DNA of 64,000 nucleotides from Chryseolinea serpens (GTDB lineage Bacteria; Bacteroidota; Bacteroidia; Cytophagales; Cyclobacteriaceae). Made by a program: the position numbers and the translations under genes. The notes under the pieces are model-generated. The model was not told the DNA's origin. It worked only from the letters and a program-made list of their open reading frames with translations, and did no database searches. Positions 45,536 through 54,983 of this stretch are shown here, in pieces. Position 1 is the stretch's first letter. Each line of letters opens with the position of its first letter. Location: assembly GCF_900129725.1 (NCBI RefSeq), contig NZ_FQWQ01000001.1, forward strand, positions 2,294,001 through 2,358,000, written 5' to 3'.

Positions 45536-46960
45536 ATGAACACCATGAAATTAGTTAAGAATCCAGTTGTGCTTTTTATCGTGTGTTCTGTGGTGTTTTA
45601 CTGTAGTAAGAAGCCAGAACGCAATGATCAAGGAGGTCTCAACCCAACGGAAGCTAAAGCATTGGCAACAGAGGCATATTTGTTTGGCCTGCCTCCAGTT
45701 TTTTTCGAATTACAGTTTGATTATCAGTCACACGTGACAAGGGTAGAAAAGACCAAAGCCCCCGTTAACCAGTTTGTACATTATCGGGCTTTTGTCGATG
45801 CGTCCGACAGGACCGTGGTAGGCTTTAATGTTGACAATCTCTATTCCTTTGCTAATCTTGATCTTTCAAAAGAGCCCATCGTTCTGTCGGTACCAAATAT
45901 GGGCAAGCGTTTTTGGATCATGCAACTAATTGATGCCTGGAATGGTGTACCAGCGGCACCGGGATCCAGAACGCACGGCGAAAAGGGTGGCGTCTTTGTC
46001 ATTACTGGCCCTGCGTGGACGGGGCAAGTCCCCACAGGCATGGAAGAACTAAAGTGCCCTACAAATCTTGTTATTATTGGAGGTCGCACGTATTGCGCAG
46101 GCCCTTTTGATTATGCGGCCGTCAACAAAATACAAGATCAATACAGACTAATCCCCTTGTCGCAGTGGAGCAAAGATTATGTACCGCCGACAGATGTACC
46201 ATTAAAGGAAGGGGTGAATGACTCGGTGCTTGTTAACCAACAATTCAAGGCATTGAGTGCGGAACAGTTTTATAAGAACTTAAGTCGCCTAATGGTCACT
46301 AACCCGCCTTATCCGGCCGACTCGGGTGTGCTAAAACAAATTGAAAAGATCGGCATCAAACCGGGTGCTGATTTTTCATTGAGTTCATTTGGTCCAGCGG
46401 TAGTAAAAGCAATAGAGGAAGGATATGCCGAAGGGTTTCAAGCTATGATGGCGGAGTCCAAGAAGTTAGGGAAAATTGTCGATGGCTGGTCATTAACCTA
46501 TGACATGGGAAAGTATGGAACACGGTATAGCTATCGGGCAGCATGGACTTTTTTTGGTATCGGCGGAAATCTGTTGGAAGACGCGTTTTATCCTTTGGCA
46601 CAAGTAGACAAAGCAGGTAATCCGTTCGACGCCGCGAACAAGTACATCCTAACATTTACCAAAGATCAGATTCCACCGGCAAATGCTTTTTGGTCGTTAA
46701 CGATGTATGACGCAGACGCCTATCTTGTTCCTAACAAATTGAATCGTTATGCACTTGGTGACCGCAGTAATCTGAAATTCGAAAGGGATGGTTCCCTAAT
46801 TTTATATTTGCAACACGAGAGCCCTGGAAAACAAAAAGAACGCAATTGGCTACCAGCGCCAGAGAAAGGCGGGTTCAAAGTTGCCCTGCGTTTATACGTT
46901 CCTAAGGAATCTGTAGTGAAAGGGATTTGGCTTCCCCCGCCGATAGTAAAAGTAAACTAA
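45536..46960 (+). CDS. DUF1254/DUF1214 lipoprotein
   Basis: 474 residues from the ATG at 45536 (or 45545). The N-terminus VVLFIVCSVVFYC-SKKPE looks like a lipoprotein signal. The DUF1254 domain includes ATEAYLFGLPPVFFELQFDY and VGFNVDNLYSFANLDLSKEP, and the DUF1214 domain includes FWSLTMYDADAYLVPN and ending NWLPAPEKGGFKVALRLYVP. Family knowledge: this pair occurs in many bacterial exported proteins of unknown substrate. It lies 59 bp after the sulfatase in the same orientation, so the two may be co-transcribed; any functional link is only inferred. Confidence 0.9.
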   Translation: MNTMKLVKNPVVLFIVCSVVFYCSKKPERNDQGGLNPTEAKALATEAYLFGLPPVFFELQFDYQSHVTRVEKTKAPVNQFVHYRAFVDASDRTVVGFNVDNLYSFANLDLSKEPIVLSVPNMGKRFWIMQLIDAWNGVPAAPGSRTHGEKGGVFVITGPAWTGQVPTGMEELKCPTNLVIIGGRTYCAGPFDYAAVNKIQDQYRLIPLSQWSKDYVPPTDVPLKEGVNDSVLVNQQFKALSAEQFYKNLSRLMVTNPPYPADSGVLKQIEKIGIKPGADFSLSSFGPAVVKAIEEGYAEGFQAMMAESKKLGKIVDGWSLTYDMGKYGTRYSYRAAWTFFGIGGNLLEDAFYPLAQVDKAGNPFDAANKYILTFTKDQIPPANAFWSLTMYDADAYLVPNKLNRYALGDRSNLKFERDGSLILYLQHESPGKQKERNWLPAPEKGGFKVALRLYVPKESVVKGIWLPPPIVKVN

Positions 46961-46978
46961 AGCAAACGCACTGTATGG

Positions 46979-47070
46979 CAGGAGGAAAATCGGTGCACTG
47001 AATATAATAATGCCGGTAAAACACTTGAATCACAGCAATTTGAAAATTTCTGACAACTCCCTCTTCCTCT
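46979..47070 (+). repeat. 92-bp GGTGGAGAATCGGTGCACC repeat, copy 7
   Basis: CAGGAGGAAAATCGGTGCAC at the start and TCTGACAACTCCCTCTTCC at the end. An IS21-like element follows 42 bp later. Confidence 0.65.
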
Positions 47071-47112
47071 TAATTTTCTAAACTCAATCCTTACAACTCG
47101 GGGGCGATAAAC

Positions 47113-47320
47113 TGAAAATTCCGAGACGGCTTACCATCTCATTTCATTTTGCATTGACCATTAGTTCCGCAGATGTTTGACCACCAGATTTTGGATACAT
47201 TTGATCACTCACAGTCTTGACAATCAATGGATTTCTTTAGTTAGCGCGGTATTTACTCTTGCGATAACTTTGGGTGATCATGCCCCCGTGGAATGAAGCG
47301 GTCAAGGTTTCGATTCTCCA
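47113..47320. mobile_element. IS21-like non-autonomous element, 208 bp (inverted copy of the 9021 type)
   Basis: From TGAAAATTCCGAGACGGCTT to GGTCAAGGTTTCGATTCTCCA. Read in reverse it matches 9021..9223 almost throughout (GATCACTCACAGTCTTGACA, AATCATGCC-like blocks). Confidence 0.7.
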
Positions 47321-47842
47321 CCCAGGGTATAGTATCGATGAGCTGATCATTTACAGCCCGGAGCGTGCTGAAATTTTGGAAGAACGGCAACATGAACCGG
47401 TCGATGCACTCGCGCCGCAACGCACAGGCTTCAACTAGCCGATCTTCATGGTATATGCCATTTTCGATAAACGAAATGCTGCTTCCAAGAGCTCTACGCA
47501 TGGCCTGGAGGTTTTCGCTGGCCATCGAGACAAGGTAGATTCAATAACTTCTGCAATGTCACGATTTAACAAAGTCATCGACAAGGCAATAGATGAACAG
47601 CCTGAAAGATCATCGGGCGAAATTTTTGCCATTACAAAAATGGGAAAGTATGCTAATCTTGATGATGATGACGATTAAAATGACCCGTTTTTGACGTTGG
47701 TTGAAGCCAATTGAAGCGGGTTCAAAAAACACTATCTTGCCCTGAAAAATTGAGTGGAGCCCGAAAAATAACCGATGCGAAAGCATAGTTATTTTTTTGT
47801 TAACCGCAATCGGCCGTCTATCAATTATCAATTTCTCCGTCT
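47321..47842. other. stretch with remnant frames, no clear gene
   Basis: Frames on both strands overlap here. On the minus strand, 47321-47525 gives LVEACALRRECIDRFMLPFF, a clean amphipathic segment that is cut by the IS21-like element, so it may be the end of a broken gene. On the plus strand, 47448-47678 gives a frame ending in MGKYANLDDDDD. Neither belongs to a known family. Confidence 0.35.
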
Positions 47843-48976
47843 ATGGAAAACCCTATAAAGCTCAATCGTAAACAGCTATACGTCCTGGTCTGGTCAACTC
47901 CTCTTTCTTCACTAGCAAAGACCTACAACATTTCTGACAATGGATTGCGCCAAATGTGCAAGAAGCTTGAAATCCCTTTGCCGAAGAATGGATATTGGCA
48001 AAAGATCAAATTTGGCAAACAGCCGCGTAAAATTGAGTTTAAGGCTGAATACCCAGATAAAGATGAGATAGTCTTGGAGGTGGTAACAGAAGAAACTATC
48101 CGCAGAACAACCATCGTTGACAAGGTGAAAGAACGGCAAATGGAAATAGAGTTGGCATTGGGCGAAAAGCTCAAAGTGCCAGAAAGACTTAGTAAGCCTG
48201 AGGACCTCGTTACAGCTACCAAGGAACGTGCAGCCGCGAGTTCAAAACGAGACTGGTCATCAAAGGTGTTTAGTATATATCCAAATGAATTGAATATTTC
48301 TGGAACAGATGCTCTCTTACCAAGGTCACTTAGATTTTTTGATTCTTTTATTAAAGTTTTGAAGCTTCGTGGTCATGCTGTCACGGCAGAAAATCGAGAA
48401 ACTGTAGCAATACTTTTTGGTGAAGAGATAAAAATACGTTTAAGGGAAAAGGACAAGTTGACTAGAGAGATGGACGGCAAATGGCCTCAGACCCGTCGTG
48501 ATCCTACAGGAGTCTTATATTTTGGAGCCAAGCCATCTTTTACTATTGATAAGGTATGGATTGATGGTCCCCGGACCATTGAGCAGCAGCTTTCAAATAT
48601 TGTAGCTTACCTGGAGATCAAAGGTGAGGAACGTCGTGAAGAAAGGAGATTGAGGGAAATCAGACACAAGAAGGAAGAAGAATTGGCTCGACAAAGAAAA
48701 GAGTATCGACAACGCCAAGAAAGGGAACTGGATGATTTCAAATTACTTCTGAGCAAGGTAAAGCGTTGGCAACAACTAAATCTGATTCGAGGTTATGTCG
48801 ATGAACTTGAAACTACCAGCTTAGAGCGTAACATTTTTACCGAAGAAATACAAACCTGGGTCACATGGGCAAGAAAAAAAGCTGACTGGTATGATCCGCA
48901 AATAAATGCGGACGATGAATTGTTAAGTGAAGTGGACAAAGAAACCTTGACATTGAAAAGGGAATCATTTTGGTAA
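47843..48976 (+). CDS. uncharacterised protein with N-terminal HTH and coiled coil
   Basis: 377 residues. The N-terminal ~50 residues form the signature of a widespread uncharacterised family: RKQLYVLVWSTPLSSLAKTY, NISDNGLRQMCKKLEIPLP and NGYWQKIKFGK, a helix-turn-helix-like module. Residues ~255-310 form a strongly charged coiled coil (EERREERRLREIRHKKEEEL). The last part is helical (DLETTSLERNIFTEE). No catalytic motif is seen. Members are often found near phage or defence genes. Here it lies next to a DUF6088 gene and IS21-like ends. Confidence 0.7.
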   Translation: MENPIKLNRKQLYVLVWSTPLSSLAKTYNISDNGLRQMCKKLEIPLPKNGYWQKIKFGKQPRKIEFKAEYPDKDEIVLEVVTEETIRRTTIVDKVKERQMEIELALGEKLKVPERLSKPEDLVTATKERAAASSKRDWSSKVFSIYPNELNISGTDALLPRSLRFFDSFIKVLKLRGHAVTAENRETVAILFGEEIKIRLREKDKLTREMDGKWPQTRRDPTGVLYFGAKPSFTIDKVWIDGPRTIEQQLSNIVAYLEIKGEERREERRLREIRHKKEEELARQRKEYRQRQERELDDFKLLLSKVKRWQQLNLIRGYVDELETTSLERNIFTEEIQTWVTWARKKADWYDPQINADDELLSEVDKETLTLKRESFW

Positions 48977-49099
48977 CGCTGGAAACTTCACTTCACTACT
49001 CCTTTTCTTTAGGTGGTCGGCCGAGATGTTGTGTTAAGGAAATTGTGATGTTCGCGTTGGTTGGCGGCTTGTTGGTTGTCTTGAAGTTACGTTTTGAAA

Positions 49100-49175
49100 T
49101 GCATCAGCCGCGCCATTTAACTTAACCTGATCACACCCTCATGAAATAAAGTGGTCAATGCCCTCGGAATTTCCA
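49100..49175. repeat. solo IS21-like terminus (right end)
   Basis: ACCTGATCACACCCTCATGA, AATAAAGTGGTCAATGCCCT and CGGAATTTCCA, the same structure as the right ends of the larger elements. A matching left end was not found. Confidence 0.5.
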
Positions 49176-49375
49176 ATTAATCGCATGTCCATTCAGATTT
49201 TTTTGTTACTACTGTCAAGTTAACCGTCCACAAAACTTGTATCTCAGAAACCTAGGCTTTACCTTTACTGCTAAATCATCGCTATCGTCAGAAGAAGTGA
49301 TTGATCAACACCCGCTGTTCCAGTATCTATTTGAACAGTATTCGGGTCATTATCACCCTCGCGTAGAATAGCAAC

Positions 49376-50119
49376 ATGGCAACTATGACTACTGTAGCGC
49401 AATTTGTAAAGGACAAGGTAGAGGAAATGGCTCCGGGGAAGGTCTTTGACTATAGTTCGTTCACCAGCGGAATGGCGCCAGCCGAAATTCCTTCCGTTGC
49501 ACAATCGCTGAGCAGATTATCCCGCAGAGGCGTGATCGAGCGATTGGAAAAAGGCAAGTACTACAAACCGAAGAAATCAATCTACGGCAAAACCCGTCCC
49601 AAGGAATCAGAAATCATTACAATACTTACTTTCAAGAATAATGAACGCATTGGATATCCAACCGGGCTCCCTGTTTACAACCAGATGGGTCTCACCAGCC
49701 AGGTTTCCAACACGTTGATTATTGCGACCGTCACTCCTAAAGAGGCGAAAGAGTTACAGGGCATCAGGGTAAGGTATGTAAAAAGGATTGGACACTTCCT
49801 GGAAGAAGAAATTCCCTTGCGTCAAATACTCGACGCCATGCAGGACATAAACACTATACCAGATGCGACACCAGACGACTGTGTCAAAGTTCTGAAAGGA
49901 AAGATTGAGGAGCTGCCTATGAGAGATCGAGAACGGCTGACCGGCCTGGCGGAAGCATATCAACCTAGGACGCGAGCGCTGCTCGGCGCTGTCATAGAAC
50001 AATACTTCAATAAAATTGATACAGGCATTTTGCGAAGAAAATTAAACACGCTATCTACATTTGAGTTAGGGGTATCGGCTAACACGTTGCCAAATAAGAG
50101 CTCCTGGAACATCAAATAA
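49376..50119 (+). CDS. DUF6088-family (AbiEi-like) antitoxin-type protein
   Basis: 247 residues. The N-terminal winged-helix part (SLSRLSRRGVIERLEKGKYY, KPKKSIYGKT) and the RIGYPTGLPVYNQMGLTSQ segment fit DUF6088/AbiEi proteins, which in other genomes pair with an AbiEii-type nucleotidyltransferase toxin downstream. No toxin gene follows here; the next gene at 50313 encodes a lipoprotein. The protein may be an orphan antitoxin or serve as a regulator. Confidence 0.8.
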   Translation: MATMTTVAQFVKDKVEEMAPGKVFDYSSFTSGMAPAEIPSVAQSLSRLSRRGVIERLEKGKYYKPKKSIYGKTRPKESEIITILTFKNNERIGYPTGLPVYNQMGLTSQVSNTLIIATVTPKEAKELQGIRVRYVKRIGHFLEEEIPLRQILDAMQDINTIPDATPDDCVKVLKGKIEELPMRDRERLTGLAEAYQPRTRALLGAVIEQYFNKIDTGILRRKLNTLSTFELGVSANTLPNKSSWNIK

Positions 50120-50312
50120 CATTTTCATATTGCGCCTGATTTCCGGAAGCTGTCGACGCTAATCGGCGCATTTCTGGAACTTTGACAGTTTAGCGTAACA
50201 CTGGAGATCTTTTAAGGTGCCCGGCTTAGGTAACGGCGTCGGTGTGGATGAGATTGATATTCTGGCTAAATTGAGCCGTCGTTCGCTGATAAAAAGCCGC
50301 AATCACGTTAAC

Positions 50313-50882
50313 ATGAACCTCCTCAAAAAAAACCACGCCCTCCTGACGGGCGCTTTTTTCACCATACTATTTTTGCTCTTCACCCAATGTCACCGTGCCA
50401 AGCCGGCACTTCAGGTCGAAGACAAGTCCCCGTCGGCACAACAACTGGCCCGTTTTGATTCTTTGAAATCGACGATCGTTAAAAATAGAAAACTGATGGA
50501 GCTAACCTTGCGCGCCGCCAAGAGCTTCACCGACCTGCAACGCCTCGGCACGCGCAACATCATCAACCAGGTGGCGACGCAGGATCTAGATTCCATAGCC
50601 CGTACCCAATCCATGCACCACGATGATATCGACCGTTATTTAACCCAAGTAAGCGACATCATCGAAATAATCATGGCCCCTTACCTTCTCCGTGGCCTCG
50701 ACCTCAATGCCGACGGTGTTGCGCGCGAGCGGATAACGAAGTACCTGGCGTTGCAGTTCGAATGTGATTCGCTTTTGCACATCGCCAGTTCCGAACCCGA
50801 TGTCGTTAAAAGGCTGGAGCAGGTAACGAAGGCGTTGCATCGGCTTAATGCCGATACCACCATCCGGGAGCTGCTATATTAG
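50313..50882 (+). CDS. small lipoprotein, hypothetical
   Basis: 189 residues from the ATG at 50313; a GTG at 50217 would add 32 residues before the signal and is rejected. LLTGAFFTILFLLFTQC forms the lipoprotein signal, then a helical, charged body (LDSIARTQSMHHDDIDRYL). No family recognised. It lies after the DUF6088 gene with a 190-bp gap. Confidence 0.6.
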   Translation: MNLLKKNHALLTGAFFTILFLLFTQCHRAKPALQVEDKSPSAQQLARFDSLKSTIVKNRKLMELTLRAAKSFTDLQRLGTRNIINQVATQDLDSIARTQSMHHDDIDRYLTQVSDIIEIIMAPYLLRGLDLNADGVARERITKYLALQFECDSLLHIASSEPDVVKRLEQVTKALHRLNADTTIRELLY

Positions 50883-51229
50883 ATTTTCCTTGTTCCTTCC
50901 TTAGGTTTGAAGCAGCTCAATTAAAGGGACAAACTAAATTAGGAGAGATTCTTTTCAGTCGCGTAACTCTATCGAAGACGGGCACAAGATATCGTTCAGG
51001 ATGCCCTCCAAAATGATTGGCAAGTTTGTGTCTAGCTTTGCATTTTGTCAAGAAAATGGCAAAATTGTGTCCGTAAAATCATGAAATCCAACGAAAGCTT
51101 TCCGTGTTCTTGACTTGATTATCAGATAAATAGCGAAGATCTAAGAAAACTCGCGAAAATAGCTCTGGCCCTGTCGGGGCTACTCATGATTTGTTGTAAA
51201 TATTTGATATACCGATATATAGATTCATT
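50883..51229. other. intergenic stretch, nothing recognised
   Basis: No open frame or repeat of note. AT-rich near 51180-51230. Confidence 0.3.
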
Positions 51230-51628
51230 ACTTGCAGGTATTACGGACATATTAGTGGACACTTTTTATTGCTCCATCTAAAGTTCAATCGGTCAATGAA
51301 GCAATGAGACTAAGCCAGCTAAGATCCTACGAACAGGTCTGGTTTGTATTTGACAAAGACTTCACGGACAATGATTTTAACAATGCCATCAGTAGCAGCG
51401 GCTAATGGATTTGGAATCGCGTATTCCAATCAGGCTTTTGAATATTGGTTGATACTCCATTTCGAAGATCACCAGGGCGGGGCCATGGCCAGGGCAGACT
51501 ATGGAAATAAATTAAACCGATATATAAATCCGTTAGGTGCTTCTTACGAGGCAGATGGAAGCAAAAGAAAATTAGTCGTGATTTTTTTGAATTGCTGGAA
51601 ACCTAGAACCCGAAGACGGGTATCGTAA
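51230..51628 (+). pseudogene. RloB-like gene remnant, frameshifted
   Basis: One frame gives LSQLRSYEQVWFVFDKDF and TDNDFNNAISSSG and then a stop. A second frame continues as ANGFGIAYSNQAFEYWLILH, FEDHQGGAMARADYGNKLN and YINPLGASYEADGSKRK before it breaks again. FVFDKD...AYSNQAFEYWLLLHF...Y is the characteristic sequence of RloB-family proteins, found in restriction and anticodon-nuclease loci. One base change near 51395-51410 separates the two parts, and the N-terminus is missing. Its position just upstream of a defence operon suggests an older defence locus. Confidence 0.6.
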
Positions 51629-51907
51629 GACGGGAGTTGGCAATAATCAGGGCAAAGAAGATTCATGCAAATACAATCACGCAAGCCCCGCTATGAAGGA
51701 GTTTCATCGACTACGGTCTTTTGATTAGTGGAAGAGATAACTAAATACACTCGTTAGGCCTATAAATTATCAACTTATTGATTATCAAATAATTACAAAT
51801 GAAACCATCATTTGACGACATGTTGTAATACTTAAAACTAAGGTGTATTTGCCCGAACTGAAGAATAAATGGGATGCCTTTTGTATAAAAACTCCTAAAT
51901 TTCTAAA

Positions 51908-53587
51908 ATGCCACAAATTCCTTTTACCGTTTCCGCAAGGACTGCTCAACTAATAGGGCAACAAAATTTTTCAACTGCAGAAGGGGCAGTGGTTGAACTT
52001 GTAAAAAACTGTTACGATGCTGATGCCAAAAATTCAGTTGTCTATTTCGCAAATGATGAGCAGGACAGTAAAAAAAACATCCTCTACATCATAGATAACG
52101 GAACAGGAATGACTGAAAACATTATCCGAAAAAATTGGATGATGATTGGCACAGATAACAAGGAAAGTGATTTTGAATCAAAAGATGGACGTATTAGAAC
52201 CGGAGCAAAAGGCATTGGCAGATTTGCATTAGATCGCCTGGGGGAAGTTGCAGAACTCTATACTATACCATCTGGCAAGTCTGTGGGAAATTATTGGAAG
52301 GTAGACTGGACAGCATTTCAAAGAAAAGGTGTCGCCATCAATCAAGTAAAAGCTCGTCTTGAAACGATCAAATCGAATATCTTTACGCAACAGGTTACAG
52401 CCCTTTCAAACGGATTCGACAATCTCTCTAAGCACCTTGAGGAAATCAAATTTACAAGCGGGACTATTTTAAAAATCACCAAACTCAGAGAGGAATGGTC
52501 GAAGGATGAAATAGATAAACTGTTTTCAAATTTGGAAATACTCAATCCTCCAAAAGAACAACCATCATTCGGCATTTCACTTTTCTCCAGAATCCATCAA
52601 AAGGACTACGGAAAACTTTCTACCGTATTCCATGATGATTTTGATTATAAAATACACGCGTCGTTTACAAATGATTCGAAGAAAACTGTTACAATCTCTG
52701 TAGAAAGAAATGAACTCGAACTGAATAAGGTCATCAAGGAGTACATGGATGTTTTCTCTATGCCGCTGATGAAAACCTTCCCTTATGATTTTGAAACATT
52801 TAAGGCAACGAAATTTGAATATAAAATAAGCCTGAATGAAATTCTTAAAGGCATTACAGAAGTTACCGACAATAGTCTACTTGATAACATTGGCAAATTT
52901 TCGTTTACGTTTTATTTTCTTAAACTAACAAAGAGCGATGCAAAAGGGGAGTCTGATGTTAAGAAGTATCCATATCGGGAATTTAATACAGCATCACGAC
53001 GAGCTTGGTTAAAGAAATTCGGAGGAGTTAAAATTTTTCGTGATGAATTCAGGGTTAGGCCATACGGTGAAAATGGACAAGACTGGTTGAACCTCGGCGA
53101 GAGACAGGCGCAAAGTCCACAAGGTGCTGGCCAAAGAATTGGCGCTTACCGAATTGGTCCAAATCAGATTTCTGGAACAGTTAATATATCTAGAATTACA
53201 AATACAAAATTTCAGGATAAGTCAGGACGGGAAGGAGTTCAAGAGAATGAAGAATTTGAAATGTTTAAATCTATTCTCAAGGGGATAATTGAGCAATTTG
53301 AAAAAGATCGAAATGTAATCATGTATTCCTTCTCAGAACGCTTCAAGAAAGTAAATGCAGAGGAGGAAACAAAAAGAAGGGCCGAAGAAGAAGCAAAGCG
53401 TGTTTTAGAACAGCAAAAAAAAATGAGGAGTCCGGAACGACACCAAGTGACTCAACAGCAAACAATACAACTGACGGTTCAGAAAAAACAAACGCTACGC
53501 CAACTGAAACTGAAATTACTCTTGCTAAAGGTATTCAGGCAAAGGATGACGAGATTGAAGAGAAGGACAATGAAATACGCTTGTTAA
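51908..53587 (+). CDS. GHKL (Hsp90/MutL-type) ATPase of a defence operon, N-terminal part
   Basis: 559 residues. The N-terminal ~230 residues form a GHKL ATPase: FSTAEGAVVELVKNCYDADA (N-box), IIDNGTGMTE (G1) and IRTGAKGIGRFALDRLG (G2). The middle has no domain by eye, and a helical EETKRRAEEEAKRVLEQQKK stretch leads to a run of nine A at 53415-53423. The frame then leaves the protein-like track and stops at 53587. Reading one base back at that run gives a smooth continuation into the frame at 53581. So this and the next gene are one protein, joined by -1 frameshifting or split by mutation or sequencing error. Family knowledge: GHKL ATPases of this kind are found in predicted restriction-modification loci and have been related to MORC proteins. 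Confidence 0.8.
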   Translation: MPQIPFTVSARTAQLIGQQNFSTAEGAVVELVKNCYDADAKNSVVYFANDEQDSKKNILYIIDNGTGMTENIIRKNWMMIGTDNKESDFESKDGRIRTGAKGIGRFALDRLGEVAELYTIPSGKSVGNYWKVDWTAFQRKGVAINQVKARLETIKSNIFTQQVTALSNGFDNLSKHLEEIKFTSGTILKITKLREEWSKDEIDKLFSNLEILNPPKEQPSFGISLFSRIHQKDYGKLSTVFHDDFDYKIHASFTNDSKKTVTISVERNELELNKVIKEYMDVFSMPLMKTFPYDFETFKATKFEYKISLNEILKGITEVTDNSLLDNIGKFSFTFYFLKLTKSDAKGESDVKKYPYREFNTASRRAWLKKFGGVKIFRDEFRVRPYGENGQDWLNLGERQAQSPQGAGQRIGAYRIGPNQISGTVNISRITNTKFQDKSGREGVQENEEFEMFKSILKGIIEQFEKDRNVIMYSFSERFKKVNAEEETKRRAEEEAKRVLEQQKKMRSPERHQVTQQQTIQLTVQKKQTLRQLKLKLLLLKVFRQRMTRLKRRTMKYAC

Positions 53588-54339
53588 GAAGTTTATCAGG
53601 GATTGGATTAATTGTTTCTTCGTTTGCACATGAACTGAGAGGCATAAGAACTCTCCTCGTCTCTCGCACAGACGATTTGAGAACCATTCTAGACAAGGCG
53701 CTCGATAAAAAGAAAGTAAAGGAGCTCCCTCAGGAAGAGAATCCTTATGACCTACTGAATTACATGAGGGATCAGGATATTCAAGTAAAGCACTGGCTTG
53801 ATTATTCATTGTCTGCATTGAAGAAAGACAAGCGGACTAGAACAAACCTGGACATTAGTTCTTACTTCCAATCGTTCCGTGAAAATTGGGAAAATGCATT
53901 AAAGCGAAGAAAGGTTTCTCTTTCAATTACTAACAATCTTAAAGACCCTGTTCAAATAAGATCGTTTGCAATTGATTTCGACACGGTCTTCAACAATCTA
54001 TTGATAAATTCGTTAGACTCGTTTAAAAGACGAAAGGACAATCACACTCGAAAAGTCGATGTATCATTCGAAGAAGAAAATGGGACGTTAAACATTTACT
54101 TCGCTGATAATGGAGCAGGGCTATCACCAGATTATCACCGCTCGCCGGAGGAAATTTTCCTCCCATTTGAAACGTCAAAAGTTGACAAAAAAGGAAATAA
54201 AATAGGTACGGGGATTGGTATGTACTTGGCAAAGACAATCATTGATGATTATAACGGTCAAATTGATATTCAAGAAATTCATAATGGCTTTAAATTGAGG
54301 CTCACAATACCGATAAGAAAAAAGCATAACGATGGCTAA
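53581..54339 (+). CDS. histidine-kinase-type second ATPase module (C-terminal part of the split protein)
   Basis: 252 residues in the -1 frame with a TTG at 53581; the true protein likely continues from the upstream frame via a Glu/Lys/Thr-rich linker (DDEIEEKDNEIRLL). The domain is kinase-like: SSFAHELRGIRTLL at the H-box position, FNNLLINSLDSFKR at the N-box, FADNGAGLSPDY at G1 and GTGIGMYLAKTI at G2. With the N-terminal GHKL domain this makes a two-ATPase protein. It overlaps the next gene by 8 bp (ATGGCTAA). Confidence 0.78.
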   Translation: MLRSLSGIGLIVSSFAHELRGIRTLLVSRTDDLRTILDKALDKKKVKELPQEENPYDLLNYMRDQDIQVKHWLDYSLSALKKDKRTRTNLDISSYFQSFRENWENALKRRKVSLSITNNLKDPVQIRSFAIDFDTVFNNLLINSLDSFKRRKDNHTRKVDVSFEEENGTLNIYFADNGAGLSPDYHRSPEEIFLPFETSKVDKKGNKIGTGIGMYLAKTIIDDYNGQIDIQEIHNGFKLRLTIPIRKKHNDG

Positions 54340-54979
54340 ATCACAAAAGTATAAGCTCGCGATAATTGAAGAGCAACCGGATTGGGTGGACAAATTTCGA
54401 CTAAAGCTAAGAGATGATTTCGAGTTGGTCGTCTTCACCCTCACGCCTGAATTAACAAAAGAGGAATTGGCGAAACAGATTGAGGAGTCAGAAGTGGATT
54501 GCATCATAGCCGACTATGATTTACAAGAAGCCGAAGTGGTTCAATTCAATGGAGATGAAATTGTCGCTGAGTATAAAAAGAAATTCCCCTTCTTCCCTGC
54601 TTTCATTATTACTTCTAAGGAAGAAGAAGACATTCTGCCATTAATTCATGATAATGAAATTGTCCGTCTCAAAGATGAATTAGTTGACAAAACAGTAATT
54701 CTTATCCAAAGGATAAAGAACAAAATTGAAAACTACTATGATTCGATTAAAGCAGCAGAGGAGCTGATTGATCAGTTGGTTGAAAAAAAGAAGACTGCTG
54801 ATCTTAGTTTACAGGAGGAAGAAAAACTTACCGAACAATATCAATTCTTGGAAAAAATTGATTCAAAGAACAAAGAACTACCGGATAATCTCATTCAACC
54901 AGCAAGCATCACTAAGTTGGATGAGTTCGTAGAGAACACAAAACAAATAATTGAGGAACTTAGTAAGTTGAAAAAATAA
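54332..54979 (+). CDS. receiver-like protein of the GHKL/HNH operon
   Basis: 215 residues. The first ~130 look like a receiver: KLAIIEEQPDWVDKF at the N-terminus, CIIADYDLQEAEV at the phospho-acceptor position (Asp in IADYD) and FPAFIITSKEEE near the switch. The acidic pocket reads EEQ instead of DD, and no conserved Lys is obvious, so phosphorylation is uncertain. The C-terminal part is a coiled coil (LIDQLVEKKKTADLSLQEEE). The overlap with the kinase-like gene points to tight co-expression and a direct partnership. Confidence 0.7.
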   Translation: MAKSQKYKLAIIEEQPDWVDKFRLKLRDDFELVVFTLTPELTKEELAKQIEESEVDCIIADYDLQEAEVVQFNGDEIVAEYKKKFPFFPAFIITSKEEEDILPLIHDNEIVRLKDELVDKTVILIQRIKNKIENYYDSIKAAEELIDQLVEKKKTADLSLQEEEKLTEQYQFLEKIDSKNKELPDNLIQPASITKLDEFVENTKQIIEELSKLKK

Positions 54980-54983
54980 CGTC

